Source: Clostridia bacterium (GTDB lineage Bacteria > Bacillota > Clostridia > Christensenellales > CAAEEZ01). From it: a stretch of 64,000 nucleotides of DNA. Location of the stretch: positions 6,734 through 70,733 of the forward strand of contig CAAEEZ010000001.1 of the NCBI GenBank assembly GCA_900755035.1, read 5' to 3'. The notes beneath the pieces were generated by a model, which saw only the letters and a list, made by a program, of their open reading frames with translations, did no database searches and was not told where the DNA came from. Below are positions 27,196 through 36,482 of the stretch, one piece after another (the stretch's first letter is position 1; every line of letters begins with the position of its first letter). The translations under genes and the position numbers were made by a program.

Positions 27196-29229
27196 TTAGT
27201 TATTTTCAATAATAGACGATAGATATTCATGCCAAATTTTCTCTTCCTGGTATTGTCTTTTCAAACCTTTCCTTACTTTAAATATTTTATTTTCTGACGT
27301 AGAGTAAAAAGCATTTGCCCCAAACAATACACACTTTTGTGAATGTATGATTATTTCGGACAAGTTATGACAGTAGCGGAATGCGTTCATACCTATAAAG
27401 TCGATCGTCTTAGGAAGAGTTATATTCTCTATCCTGTCGCAATATGCAAATGCCCAATTACCAATAGTTTTCATATTATAAAACGTTACCGCTTTTAAAG
27501 CGGAGTTACCATAAAAGCTCCAGCCGCCGAAATATTCCGTGTGTCGGATTTGAAGTTCTTCAAGATATGGATTGTTCCTACAAAAATCGTCTGTAATATT
27601 GCCATGAATATACAGTTTTGTGACTTTAGGCATTTTCCCTCCGAAGTAGGACGTCAATTTATATTTACCGCTAATAGTCATAGTATACATCGACTCGCAA
27701 CCAAGCAGTATTGCTTTGCCGATTTGAGTTTCATAATGAATATTAACATAATGCAAATTCGGAGAATGATAAAATGCGAAATCGCCAATGCGTTGACCTG
27801 CGAATTTAATACATTCAAGTCCTGTTTTTGCCAACGCAAATTTACCTATTACATCAACGTTTTTCAGATCTAATTCTTCGAGACTGTTGCACGAAAATAA
27901 TGCACCATCGCAGAGTTCCTCAACGCCGGAAATCTGTTCTAACTTTTTTGTATACGCCAAGGCACATACACCAATTCTATTGGCAGTTATTGTTTTCAAA
28001 GAACGACAATTATAAAGGCCGAATTTTCCAATGCATTCAACCGTGAATTCCGCTTTTAATTTCGAACATCCGTAGAAACAAAACGGCGGTATGCTATCTA
28101 TATCAATCGCTACGTTATTCAGGTTGTTACAGCGGTAAAAAACGCCTTCACCAAGTAATATCGTTTGCGTTGCTTTGACTTGTTCTATCTCTGTATCCGC
28201 AAAAGCATAGCTCGCAATGTGCGTTACTTCTCTGGGTAGAAGAACATCCTTGCTATCACCGTTGTAACGATACAACGTTTTTCCTATAATTGCAAAGTTC
28301 TTTTGATTATCGAGCCATTTTGTTTTATAAAAAGCACTATTTCCCACGTGAACAACAAGCTCTCCGCCTATAATTCTTTCGAGTTTAGTTGCCCCCAAGA
28401 AAGAATGGTCGCCAATATACTTAAGAGCCTTTGGAAGTTTTATTTCAGTCAAATTGCTACACTTAGAAAAGGCATAATCACCAATCATTTCTATCGTATC
28501 AGGCAAGTCAATGGAAAGCATTTCGCTTCTGTCATGAAATGCGCCGCTTGCAATGATTCTGACAGGCTTACCGTTAATCATGGCAGGTACTGTATGACGA
28601 GCCATTCTCTTTCCTTCCTTGGTCAAACCTTTGATTTCGATAATATCGCCTTTTTGGTTATATTTAAATTCTTCAAAAACACCGAACGTCTGCGACTCAT
28701 ACTTAATATTCGAAGCGTTCTTCTTGGAGAGTACGACAATTTTGCACCATTCGAACCCTTCGTCATATATTTTCTCAAAGATATACGGAGGCGTTGATGA
28801 TGAACAAAGCAGTTTTATTTTAGGATAGTTATTTCTCAACTCGATGGTAAGATCAAACCAATCCCCACATTCCTGTATTTCATTTATAATGAGATAGGCA
28901 TTTTCACTTTCCTTTCGTGCATTATAAAAATCTGCTATTAAGGAAATGATATTCTCGTTGTGCAGAATCGGCAGTTCGTAATTGAGATATAGAATATCTT
29001 CTTTTTCCACGCCACGCATAAGCAAATCTTTACAGATTCGAGCAAGCATATCTTTTTTACGGAGACCACTTTCGCCTGCAAGAAAGACAAAGTTGTTTTT
29101 TGTTTCGTCAAAATATAATTCTTGTACTTCATTGTAGTCATACGCAAAGGCGAGATCCGAAAAATCCGTGTTAAGCCCTTCATCAAGAATATCGAGTTGT
29201 CTGAAATAATCAATAAATTTCTGTTCCAT
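27196..29229 (-). CDS. AAA_14-like NTPase domain (degenerate) fused to BspA-type LRRs
   Basis: A 677-residue protein. Residues 1-190 resemble the AAA_14 ATPase type: a P-loop-like VFLAGESGLRKKD lacking the Ser/Thr after Lys, YLNYELP, a Walker-B-like YLIINEIQECGDW with Asp replaced by Asn, and LLCSSSTP in the sensor-1 position. ATP hydrolysis is therefore doubtful. Residues 215-677 are about 18 LRR_5 (BspA) repeats with LPDTIEMIGDYAFSKCSNL-type units. An ATPase-LRR order recalls NLR immune sensors, but this ATPase is not a NACHT domain. No signal peptide is present. It starts one base after the phosphoesterase stop with AGGAG upstream, and is the last gene of the operon. Confidence 0.75.
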   Translation of the reverse strand: MEQKFIDYFRQLDILDEGLNTDFSDLAFAYDYNEVQELYFDETKNNFVFLAGESGLRKKDMLARICKDLLMRGVEKEDILYLNYELPILHNENIISLIADFYNARKESENAYLIINEIQECGDWFDLTIELRNNYPKIKLLCSSSTPPYIFEKIYDEGFEWCKIVVLSKKNASNIKYESQTFGVFEEFKYNQKGDIIEIKGLTKEGKRMARHTVPAMINGKPVRIIASGAFHDRSEMLSIDLPDTIEMIGDYAFSKCSNLTEIKLPKALKYIGDHSFLGATKLERIIGGELVVHVGNSAFYKTKWLDNQKNFAIIGKTLYRYNGDSKDVLLPREVTHIASYAFADTEIEQVKATQTILLGEGVFYRCNNLNNVAIDIDSIPPFCFYGCSKLKAEFTVECIGKFGLYNCRSLKTITANRIGVCALAYTKKLEQISGVEELCDGALFSCNSLEELDLKNVDVIGKFALAKTGLECIKFAGQRIGDFAFYHSPNLHYVNIHYETQIGKAILLGCESMYTMTISGKYKLTSYFGGKMPKVTKLYIHGNITDDFCRNNPYLEELQIRHTEYFGGWSFYGNSALKAVTFYNMKTIGNWAFAYCDRIENITLPKTIDFIGMNAFRYCHNLSEIIIHSQKCVLFGANAFYSTSENKIFKVRKGLKRQYQEEKIWHEYLSSIIENN

Positions 29230-29230
29230 T

Positions 29231-29905
29231 CTATTCTCCTAACCGCAAAACCGATTCAAATACGCCAACAAATGCCCCCAAACTAACATCCATGTGATGA
29301 TGCCCGAAATACCACTTCTTATAGCAAATTTTATCGGCTAAGGTTTGTAAATAATCATTTAATACTTTTTCTTCTGGGACAAGCTTAACCCCAATCTTTT
29401 CGGCTGTTTTTGTCGGAGCTACATGCGTTAAAACATAATCCACCGTCATGTTGACTCCGGCAAGATTATGAATGCCGTTTTCATAGTCTTTTTCCGTGGG
29501 CATTTCCTGCTCCCAAATATAAATAGGAGAAGAGTTCGTAAGTTTTTTCACAGAAAAGCCGCCGCCAAAAATAAAGAAGGTCTTTCCGTCAATACAATAC
29601 ACTTCACCACGCATTAGATGGAAGAGTTTTTCACTTATCCGATGAACCTGCCCTCCGCAAAAGGTTTTTATCGGATACTCGTAAAGCAAGTCGAAGTTTT
29701 CGTGATTGCCATCCAAAAACAAGGTTTTGCAAGGCAGACTCTCATAGTATGCTCGCACCTCGAGGTGTTCGGTCTGACTCCATATCATGCCTGCATCACC
29801 AAGTATGATTAAATAGTCTGAGTCGGTGATAGGTAGTTTATTTAATTGCGTTTTCAGCCATTCGAGTCTTATGTGACCGTGAATATCCGAAGCAAGATAA
29901 ATCAT
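29231..29905 (-). CDS. Calcineurin-like metallophosphoesterase
   Basis: A 224-residue phosphoesterase with the complete dimetal set: DIHGH (Asp7, His9), ILGDAG (Asp37), DGNHEN (Asn67, His68), LTHVAP and FGHHHMD. It is a single-domain cytosolic protein, so the substrate could be a phosphoprotein, nucleotide or cyclic nucleotide; sequence does not decide. It overlaps the upstream glycosyltransferase fusion by 4 bases (ATGA) and is followed by the AAA-LRR gene, so translation is coupled on both sides. Within the operon, with nucleotide enzymes, a role in cleaving a nucleotide signal is one inference. Confidence 0.9.
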   Translation of the reverse strand: MIYLASDIHGHIRLEWLKTQLNKLPITDSDYLIILGDAGMIWSQTEHLEVRAYYESLPCKTLFLDGNHENFDLLYEYPIKTFCGGQVHRISEKLFHLMRGEVYCIDGKTFFIFGGGFSVKKLTNSSPIYIWEQEMPTEKDYENGIHNLAGVNMTVDYVLTHVAPTKTAEKIGVKLVPEEKVLNDYLQTLADKICYKKWYFGHHHMDVSLGAFVGVFESVLRLGE

Positions 29906-32541
29906 TTTCTGACCTCTTTTATTAGATTTTCTGAAGTAAAACCGAACACATGCTCTCCAAACTCAACCCTCTCACTACAGACTATATGTTCAAGTGACGT
30001 TGCATAATAAAACGCCTTATCCTCTACAACCTGAACGTTTTGCAAGTCTACTTTTTTCAGGTGATATGCGTCCGATACAGCTCGGAAAGAAATTTTTTCC
30101 GTTTGTGTCGGGAGAGTAAAGGTATCGTCTTTTTTAGCAATAGCGTATTGTAAAAGTACTCGCATATCCTTTGTGTATAGGTTGCCTTCGTACGAGCAGT
30201 AGTCTGCATTGTTCTCGTCAACTTCAATTGTTTCAAGCGATTCACACGATCCAAACGCATAAAGCCCTATGCTGTTGATATTTTCTGACAGCGTAATTAT
30301 ATTGATTTTATCACATCCGTGAAAAGCCCACGCACCGATAGAAGTTACTGTGTTCGGAATAATAATTTTCTTCAAGTTTTTGCAGTCGTCAAATGCGCTG
30401 TCTTCAATGGAAATCAATGTATCAGGCAGTATAATTTCCCTCAGATTTCTCGCATTTTGAAATGCGTGTTTACCGATTACCGTTACACCGTTTGGCACCG
30501 AATAGCTTGTTTCGGGGGATGTTGGCGGGAACCGCAAAAGTTTCGTTTTTTTCTTGTCGAACAATACACCTGCCGTCGCAGAGAAGTAAGGATTGGCTTT
30601 TTCCACAAAAATCTTTTTTACTCTTGCAGAGTAAAAGCAGTTCGGGTCAACCGTTTCTATCTTATCGGAAATATAGACTACACCGTCAAAACAGTTCTGC
30701 TCATTTATTTGTTTTATTGATGATATTTCAAAAAAAGAAAGGTCCCCGCCCGCAAGCAACGCCTTTACATCCACATGAAGGGATATCAAATCGCGCATCG
30801 TTCGTTCCGCATCCTGTTTGAGGGCAAGTAAATACAATTCTTTTGCCTGACTTAAATCTTTTTCAACGCCTATACCTTTGATGTAACAATATGCAAGGTC
30901 TGTTGTTCCGTGAGAATAGTTATTCTCGGATGCGAGTCTGAAATATTTAACGGCAAGCTTATCGTTTTTCTCCACGCCTTCTCCGTACAAATAGTTTTGC
31001 CCGATATCACGCATTGAGTGAACGTATCCAAGGTCGGCGGATTTTTTGTACCAATAGGCAGATTTTTCTTTATCCATTTTCACGCCTTGTCCGACGAGAT
31101 ACATATATCCGAGATCGCACATTGCTTCAAGATTTCCAAGCTCGGCGGCTTTCAGATAGAGCCCAAAGGCTTCTTTAAAATCATGTTTCTTACCAAGACC
31201 GAAAGAGTACATATCCGCCAGAATTACGATAAATTCGGCAATATTTTTACCTGCTTTTCTCTCGACGACAGATATGATGGGAGAAACAAGTTCAATAGCT
31301 CGATCAATATTTTTAGCCGTTCCGTTTCCTTCAAAAAAACTAAGCGCATAATAGAATGTGCCGCGAATATTTCCGAGCGCGTGTGCTCTTTCAAACGATG
31401 CAAGAGACAGTTCCTTACTGCGAAGAAAACGCTTGCTTCCGATGGAATATTCTTTCCCTCTCTTTATCCATCCATCACTGTCAATCGCCGAATAAATTCC
31501 GTCAAACAATGCCGCTTGATATTTATCATCAAACAGAATCGACTTTTTAGGTAAAAGCAATAGCTTCTCATCGGAAATTTTTTCTATTCTGTCTTTCCAC
31601 ACGTTTAACGTAAGAGGCAAATACTCGATCAAACCGAGTTGAACTTCATTCGTTACAGCGTCGGACACAAGACAATGAACACCTACTGCCTGTGCCTCAA
31701 TAAGAGTAATGGGTAACCCCTCATAAAGAGATGGCAACAAAAATGCCGATGATACGGAAAGCAATTCGGGCACGTTACTGTCGGGAGGAAGAATTGTTAC
31801 GTTATTCAAGCCTTTTTCGGTAATAGTTCTTTCAAGGCTCTCTTTTTGCTGACCATACCCCACAAGCATAAATCGGACGGTTTCATTCTTTTTCATTGCT
31901 TCACAAAGTGAAAGAAGGAAGCCGACATTTTTCTGTTTGGTAAATCTCCCCACAAACAAAAAATATCGCTTATTCTTGCCTAATCCGTATTTATAATATA
32001 TATTTTCATTTGCAGGTTTAAATTTTTGATAATCCACGGCATTGTAGCACACCTCGCCACCATTGCCGTACAGAAAATTTCTTGCCGCATCTGAACACGC
32101 TAAAGCGTGAGTAGCATATTTGCCGACCATTTTTGCAGACAGATATTTTGCAATCTTTTTGCCGAACGTCAGACCGTTTGGGTTTGATTGGTGGCAATGA
32201 GAAATTCTCACGGGAACACCCTCAAGGTAGGCTTGCTTCAAATATATCCCATTGTTGGAGTAATAGTGAGAATGAACGGCAACCGGCTTTTCTTTGCGGA
32301 TTATCTCCCTGATTCTTTTTGCCTGTCGCAAAGCCCTTACAAGACCTTTCCCTTTTACAACAACGTCGTAAACCTTACCGCCCATTATTTCTATTTCTTT
32401 GCGGTAATAATCTTTTCCTTCGGCTGTATTTATGAAAATGAATTGATAATCGTCTTGCAAATTGCGATATAAAGTCATGATGAACGAGGATATACCATTC
32501 AGTCGCAAATTGCCACCGATTTGTATAATTTTCTTTTTCAT
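29902..32541 (-). CDS. GT4 glycosyltransferase fused to Sel1 repeats and BspA-type LRRs
   Basis: About 879 residues from the ATG at 32541, which overlaps the upstream stop as ATGA; the frame is open up to 32565 but that start is not coupled. The N-terminal 370 residues are a GT-B glycosyltransferase (MKKKIIQIGGNLRLNGISSF, VGRFTKQKN for the nucleotide-sugar domain, and LYEGLPITLIEAQAVG with the E-x7-E motif). Next come about five Sel1-type repeats (roughly 375-585, for example YMYLVGQGVKMDKEKSAYWY). At least six LRR_5 units follow to the end. There is no signal peptide. Fusing transferase, Sel1 and LRR parts in one chain is unusual and suggests a glycosylation scaffold with a partner-binding tail. 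Confidence 0.85.
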   Translation of the reverse strand: MKKKIIQIGGNLRLNGISSFIMTLYRNLQDDYQFIFINTAEGKDYYRKEIEIMGGKVYDVVVKGKGLVRALRQAKRIREIIRKEKPVAVHSHYYSNNGIYLKQAYLEGVPVRISHCHQSNPNGLTFGKKIAKYLSAKMVGKYATHALACSDAARNFLYGNGGEVCYNAVDYQKFKPANENIYYKYGLGKNKRYFLFVGRFTKQKNVGFLLSLCEAMKKNETVRFMLVGYGQQKESLERTITEKGLNNVTILPPDSNVPELLSVSSAFLLPSLYEGLPITLIEAQAVGVHCLVSDAVTNEVQLGLIEYLPLTLNVWKDRIEKISDEKLLLLPKKSILFDDKYQAALFDGIYSAIDSDGWIKRGKEYSIGSKRFLRSKELSLASFERAHALGNIRGTFYYALSFFEGNGTAKNIDRAIELVSPIISVVERKAGKNIAEFIVILADMYSFGLGKKHDFKEAFGLYLKAAELGNLEAMCDLGYMYLVGQGVKMDKEKSAYWYKKSADLGYVHSMRDIGQNYLYGEGVEKNDKLAVKYFRLASENNYSHGTTDLAYCYIKGIGVEKDLSQAKELYLLALKQDAERTMRDLISLHVDVKALLAGGDLSFFEISSIKQINEQNCFDGVVYISDKIETVDPNCFYSARVKKIFVEKANPYFSATAGVLFDKKKTKLLRFPPTSPETSYSVPNGVTVIGKHAFQNARNLREIILPDTLISIEDSAFDDCKNLKKIIIPNTVTSIGAWAFHGCDKINIITLSENINSIGLYAFGSCESLETIEVDENNADYCSYEGNLYTKDMRVLLQYAIAKKDDTFTLPTQTEKISFRAVSDAYHLKKVDLQNVQVVEDKAFYYATSLEHIVCSERVEFGEHVFGFTSENLIKEVRK

Positions 32542-34202
32542 ATTCGTATTACCTTGACGGGACATCCATTTAAGGTGTTTTGCAAGAGCCTTATGTGTTT
32601 GGGAAGATATATTGTTTCAAGAGAGACGCACCCGTTGAAACACCAATCTGCTATGTCTTCCACACTGTTTGGAATGCGAATTGTTTTAAGTGCCGTACAT
32701 CCGCTGAAAGAACTTCTGCTTATAAATTTGAGTCCGTTCGGCAGAACTATATCCGTTAAGGTTTCGCATCCCGTAAACGCACTTCTGCCGATATTTACAA
32801 CAGTTTCGGGAATTACTACTGTTTTCCCTTTTGCCGCAGTAGGAGGACAATATACGATTTCTCTGACAGTAGCATCGTAAAGTATACCGTCCACGACCTG
32901 ATAATACGGACTGTGGTTTTCGATAACGACGTTTTTACAGTTTGCAAAGGGATTATATCCGATTTGGCGAACCGATTTCGGAATAATAATTTTTTCAATC
33001 ATATCGCAATTCCAAAAACAGTTTCGACCAATGGTTCTGACAGTGTCGAGAAGTTCAACTACTTTTACGCCCGACCCCATGGAATAATGCATACAGGTTG
33101 TTGCATTCTTATCGTAGAGAACGCCGTTCACATATTGAAAATATGGACTATCATTGATAAGGCGAATGTTACGACAGTCAGAAAAAGCATTGTTTCCCAT
33201 AAACTTTACGTTCTTGGTAATTCTCACAATTTGTAAGTTTTTGCACTTGTAAAAGCTGTGTTTGCCTATCCAAGTCACGCTTTCGGGAATGGTATATTCC
33301 GTATCTTTTCTGCCTGCCGTATAATGAATTAATAACTTTTTTGCAGCGTCAAATAAAATGCCGCTTTCATTGACGAAATGGACGCTTTTGTTGTCAATTT
33401 CAATATTCAGACAACCTGCGAAGGGATCATCACCCATTTCTGATACACTGCTTGGAATGTTGATATGCTTTAAATTTTCACAGTAGACGAAAGCGTCTCC
33501 GCAGATGCAGTCCACGCCTTCGGGCAACACAACTCTTTCAATGGCAAGGTTGGACCAAAAGGCACCTGTACCTATTCTTGTAATACCCTTCGGAACGGTA
33601 ACCGTCTTTTCACTTCCTGTATATTTCAGAAGTTCGCCGAATTTCACTATAAATTCCGACGGAAATTCTCCCATATCCGTAGGATTATAGTAATCATCAG
33701 AATATATCGGCGCCGTCTTTTCAAACACTCCTGCCGTATATATTTCCGTGCCTATATATAGCTTTGATTTAAAATCTATCAACCCTCCTGAAAGTTGGGA
33801 TGTATATAGACATTCGTTGAATCTTGACTTACGTTTGTACTCAGTAAGCAGGGATTCATAATTCTTACCCCAACCTTCTGCAAAAATACCCATATACAGT
33901 TCGCCATTGGGCTTTTTGATTACTAAATCATAGCCGGAATCATTCATTACGATTACATTGGCGGAATATCCCTTTTTCAGCAACCTGTCAATACATTCAA
34001 GTATGGCGAAATCTTTATATGCAAGCAAAGGATAGCTGTTCCCGAGATATTCAAATCTCTGTTCTTCAGAATAAATTGTCAGCGTAGTATCGGGATATTG
34101 GTAAACAAACACATCGGGCGCTATTTCATCGTATCCGAGTTTACGATATAAAATCACATATTTCATATCAATGAACAGAGTGTCTTTTGTCTTTTCAGCC
34201 AT
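32538..34202 (-). CDS. BspA-type leucine-rich repeat protein with a novel N-terminal domain
   Basis: A 554-residue protein. Residues 1-185 form a domain I do not recognise (KYVILYRKLGYDEIAPDVFV, VIMNDSGYDLVIKKPNGELY). Residues 190-554 contain about a dozen LRR_5 repeats with GITRIGTGAFWSNLAIERVV-type units, some interrupted by HSPYYQVVDGILYDA-type insertions typical of the BspA group. No secretion signal or sortase motif is visible, so it should be cytosolic, unlike most BspA-like surface proteins. It overlaps the kinase gene by 8 bases and the glycosyltransferase fusion by 4. It could be a specificity or sensing subunit for its neighbours. Confidence 0.8.
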   Translation of the reverse strand: MAEKTKDTLFIDMKYVILYRKLGYDEIAPDVFVYQYPDTTLTIYSEEQRFEYLGNSYPLLAYKDFAILECIDRLLKKGYSANVIVMNDSGYDLVIKKPNGELYMGIFAEGWGKNYESLLTEYKRKSRFNECLYTSQLSGGLIDFKSKLYIGTEIYTAGVFEKTAPIYSDDYYNPTDMGEFPSEFIVKFGELLKYTGSEKTVTVPKGITRIGTGAFWSNLAIERVVLPEGVDCICGDAFVYCENLKHINIPSSVSEMGDDPFAGCLNIEIDNKSVHFVNESGILFDAAKKLLIHYTAGRKDTEYTIPESVTWIGKHSFYKCKNLQIVRITKNVKFMGNNAFSDCRNIRLINDSPYFQYVNGVLYDKNATTCMHYSMGSGVKVVELLDTVRTIGRNCFWNCDMIEKIIIPKSVRQIGYNPFANCKNVVIENHSPYYQVVDGILYDATVREIVYCPPTAAKGKTVVIPETVVNIGRSAFTGCETLTDIVLPNGLKFISRSSFSGCTALKTIRIPNSVEDIADWCFNGCVSLETIYLPKHIRLLQNTLNGCPVKVIRI

Positions 34203-34776
34203 TGATAATACCTCTCTTTTTAAGTTCGCTCATCATAAGCTCTACCACCGTTTCTTCGTCAAGGTTTGTAGTATCAATTACAATGCCTGGCATCTCGTAA
34301 CGTTCAATAACGCTCCGCATTTTTTCATAAGCCGTTTTGATATACTGAACCTTTCGTAAATCCGAGTCGTTCGGGTTTCTTTTTCTCATACGCTTTTCTA
34401 TAACTTCAGGGTCTGCGTAAATAAGAAATGTAAAATCGGGAGAGCCTATCGTCTTGAAAATAGCATCGAAAATATAATCCGTTTCGGGCGTACCGCTCCA
34501 ACAGTAATTGGAGAGGATATGTCTGTCGGTAATGATATTCTGTCCTCCGAATTTCTCATAAAGATAAATATTTCCAAGTCCGTAAAACCACCCTGTAAAT
34601 TGCTTGTTGTTGCTTTGATTTACTTCATTGCGAATACGAATATATTCCTTATCTCCTTCCTCATCAAAGAGAAAGTGCAAAGGTTTTTCAACTAATAAAA
34701 ACCCGAGTTTTTCCGCAAGCTTTTTCGCCGCCGTACTTTTGCCAACCCCGTCAAATCCTTCAATTGCTATATGCAT
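34195..34776 (-). CDS. dTMP kinase-like P-loop (deoxy)nucleotide kinase
   Basis: A 193-residue kinase of the thymidylate/deoxynucleoside kinase group. The P-loop GFDGVGKST is at residues 7-15, ITDRHILSNY holds the DR(Y/H) motif, and a lid region RMRKRNPNDSDLRK follows with several Arg. Length and fold fit dTMP kinase, but the substrate loop differs from housekeeping Tmk, so another deoxynucleotide or nucleoside could be used. It lies 11 bases after the ribonucleotide reductase gene, which makes a deoxynucleotide substrate likely. It overlaps the LRR gene by 8 bases. Confidence 0.8.
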   Translation of the reverse strand: MHIAIEGFDGVGKSTAAKKLAEKLGFLLVEKPLHFLFDEEGDKEYIRIRNEVNQSNNKQFTGWFYGLGNIYLYEKFGGQNIITDRHILSNYCWSGTPETDYIFDAIFKTIGSPDFTFLIYADPEVIEKRMRKRNPNDSDLRKVQYIKTAYEKMRSVIERYEMPGIVIDTTNLDEETVVELMMSELKKRGIING

Positions 34777-34787
34777 AGTTTAATCTC

Positions 34788-36482
34788 CTAATTGGTGGTT
34801 CTTGTCTCTACTTCGTGTTTCTTTCCGCTCGTAAACCCGTCAAGGATTTCAAGATAACCGCTTACTCTGCGTATTCTTGTCACGTCTTTCGATTTGCAGA
34901 CGGGGCATATATCAAATACGCCCGAAGCACCGCAGGCTTTACATATATCCTTTGGAAAGTTTATTCCAAGGTATCTCACTCCCGATTTAATCCCTTCTTC
35001 CACAAGTTCCCTTAATCCTTCATCATTACCTATGGGTGCTTCGCCAAGTTCAATATAAGAAATAGAACCGCCGTTGCAGTAAAGGTGGAAAGCGCCTTCT
35101 TTTTGTAATTTTTCTCTTGCAGATATTCCGCTATCGACGTTTACGTGGAAGGAATTTGTATAAAAGCCTTTGGAGAAAATGTCGAATTTAGGTTTGAACA
35201 TAGTCTTATCGATTTCAATAAATCTTCCGCTTATGAGTTCGCCGCTTGTTGCCAGAAGCGAAAAGTTTATGTTCGTTTTATCTCTCTGATCATCGCAATA
35301 TTCACGCATGAATTTTACAAAGTCAAGAGCGACTTCATAAGCATCTTCCGATAGATAAAAACGAGAACCTGTCAACACCTCAACCGCTTCGGAAAGTCCT
35401 ATAAATCCGATGGAAAGAGTGCCGTGTTTAAATACTTCGGATGGTTTTTCAAACGGTACACACCATAACTGACGAGCAAGATTTGCAGGGAAATCTTCCG
35501 CATTTATTCTTGTGGTTTTGCGGTATCGGTCGAGCAATATTTCTGTCGTGGTGTTTGCAATTTCCAACCACCTCTGCTTGAAAAACTGCACCTTTTCCGC
35601 AACTTCTTTCCCGCCATAGGCATTGTCAATCTCAAGAGCGAGGCGAGGGAGATTTATGCTGACGTTGGCGATATTGCCTCTCCCTATAGCACCTGCATAT
35701 CCGAATATATCATCTACTACTCTTGTTCTGCACCCCATAACGGAGAGCTTTTCTGCAGGCGTGTTCTTGTCCCCTTCACAGTCACAAAGCAGATAGGTCG
35801 GAATCATTTTCTTTGCCGTGCAAAGCAACGCCTTCTGATAAAGGTCGAAGTTCCTATCTCCTTCGGTTCTGTTGACGCCGTCACTCACCTTAAACACGAT
35901 GTTAGGCTTGTACACGATATCGCCGATCTTTTCAAATTCGTCTATCACTGAATAAGCGATAAACCTTGCTCGCTCGTTACGAGCGAGACCAATATTCAAG
36001 GTTACATAGTAGCTTGTTTGCCCCATTCGAGTGTGCGTATTATTGCACCATAAAATAAAATCTCCTATGCAAGAAGCTATCAGTTCTCGATTAATTTCGC
36101 TATCTGCTACCTCTAACACTCGCAGGATTTCTTCAAGTTCATTATCGAAATTTGCAAACGCCATTCCTCCCGATTGTTCGTTTCCCATGTCCGCAAACAT
36201 GGTTTTGAAATATCCGAACAGACGGATGATTTTTGCATTATCCGAAAGCCCTCCGAATAATTCATAAGGAAATCTTGAGAGGACGTCAAAGGTTAAGCAG
36301 TTATATGTTTTTCCATAGGCATCGAGGTCGTGGATATGAATATATCCATCACGATGCAGGCGCGACCATTCGCTTGGTAAAGAATCAAGAAGCTCTCTTT
36401 TTACAGCTCTTTCGCCGACATTATAGACGCTTCCCACATAACTTGAGCGATTGGCTGCGTTATCGTTTGTCAATTGTTTCAT
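34788..36482 (-). CDS. nrdD: Class III anaerobic ribonucleoside-triphosphate reductase, short form
   Basis: A 564-residue glycyl-radical enzyme. The barrel has YNCLTFDVLSRFPYELFGG, QTSYYVTLNIGL and YCNGGSISYIE. The C-terminal zinc site CKACG/CPVCK is intact, and the radical loop RRVSGYL places the glycyl radical at Gly542. Chromosomal NrdD proteins of about 700 residues carry an N-terminal ATP-cone; here the protein begins directly with the barrel, so dATP feedback should be lost. The gene overlaps the HAD-NrdG gene by 23 bases. The mobile location and missing cone resemble phage-type enzymes. Confidence 0.9.
   Translation of the reverse strand: MKQLTNDNAANRSSYVGSVYNVGERAVKRELLDSLPSEWSRLHRDGYIHIHDLDAYGKTYNCLTFDVLSRFPYELFGGLSDNAKIIRLFGYFKTMFADMGNEQSGGMAFANFDNELEEILRVLEVADSEINRELIASCIGDFILWCNNTHTRMGQTSYYVTLNIGLARNERARFIAYSVIDEFEKIGDIVYKPNIVFKVSDGVNRTEGDRNFDLYQKALLCTAKKMIPTYLLCDCEGDKNTPAEKLSVMGCRTRVVDDIFGYAGAIGRGNIANVSINLPRLALEIDNAYGGKEVAEKVQFFKQRWLEIANTTTEILLDRYRKTTRINAEDFPANLARQLWCVPFEKPSEVFKHGTLSIGFIGLSEAVEVLTGSRFYLSEDAYEVALDFVKFMREYCDDQRDKTNINFSLLATSGELISGRFIEIDKTMFKPKFDIFSKGFYTNSFHVNVDSGISAREKLQKEGAFHLYCNGGSISYIELGEAPIGNDEGLRELVEEGIKSGVRYLGINFPKDICKACGASGVFDICPVCKSKDVTRIRRVSGYLEILDGFTSGKKHEVETRTTN

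Noticed and set aside
32542..32565. Upstream ATG for the glycosyltransferase fusion
   Set aside because: The ATG at 32541 is coupled to the upstream stop as ATGA and begins at the first strand of the GT-B fold.
27541..34359. Many plus-strand frames across the LRR genes
   Set aside because: They are antisense shadows of the repeat-rich minus-strand genes, without ribosome binding sites or recognisable domains.
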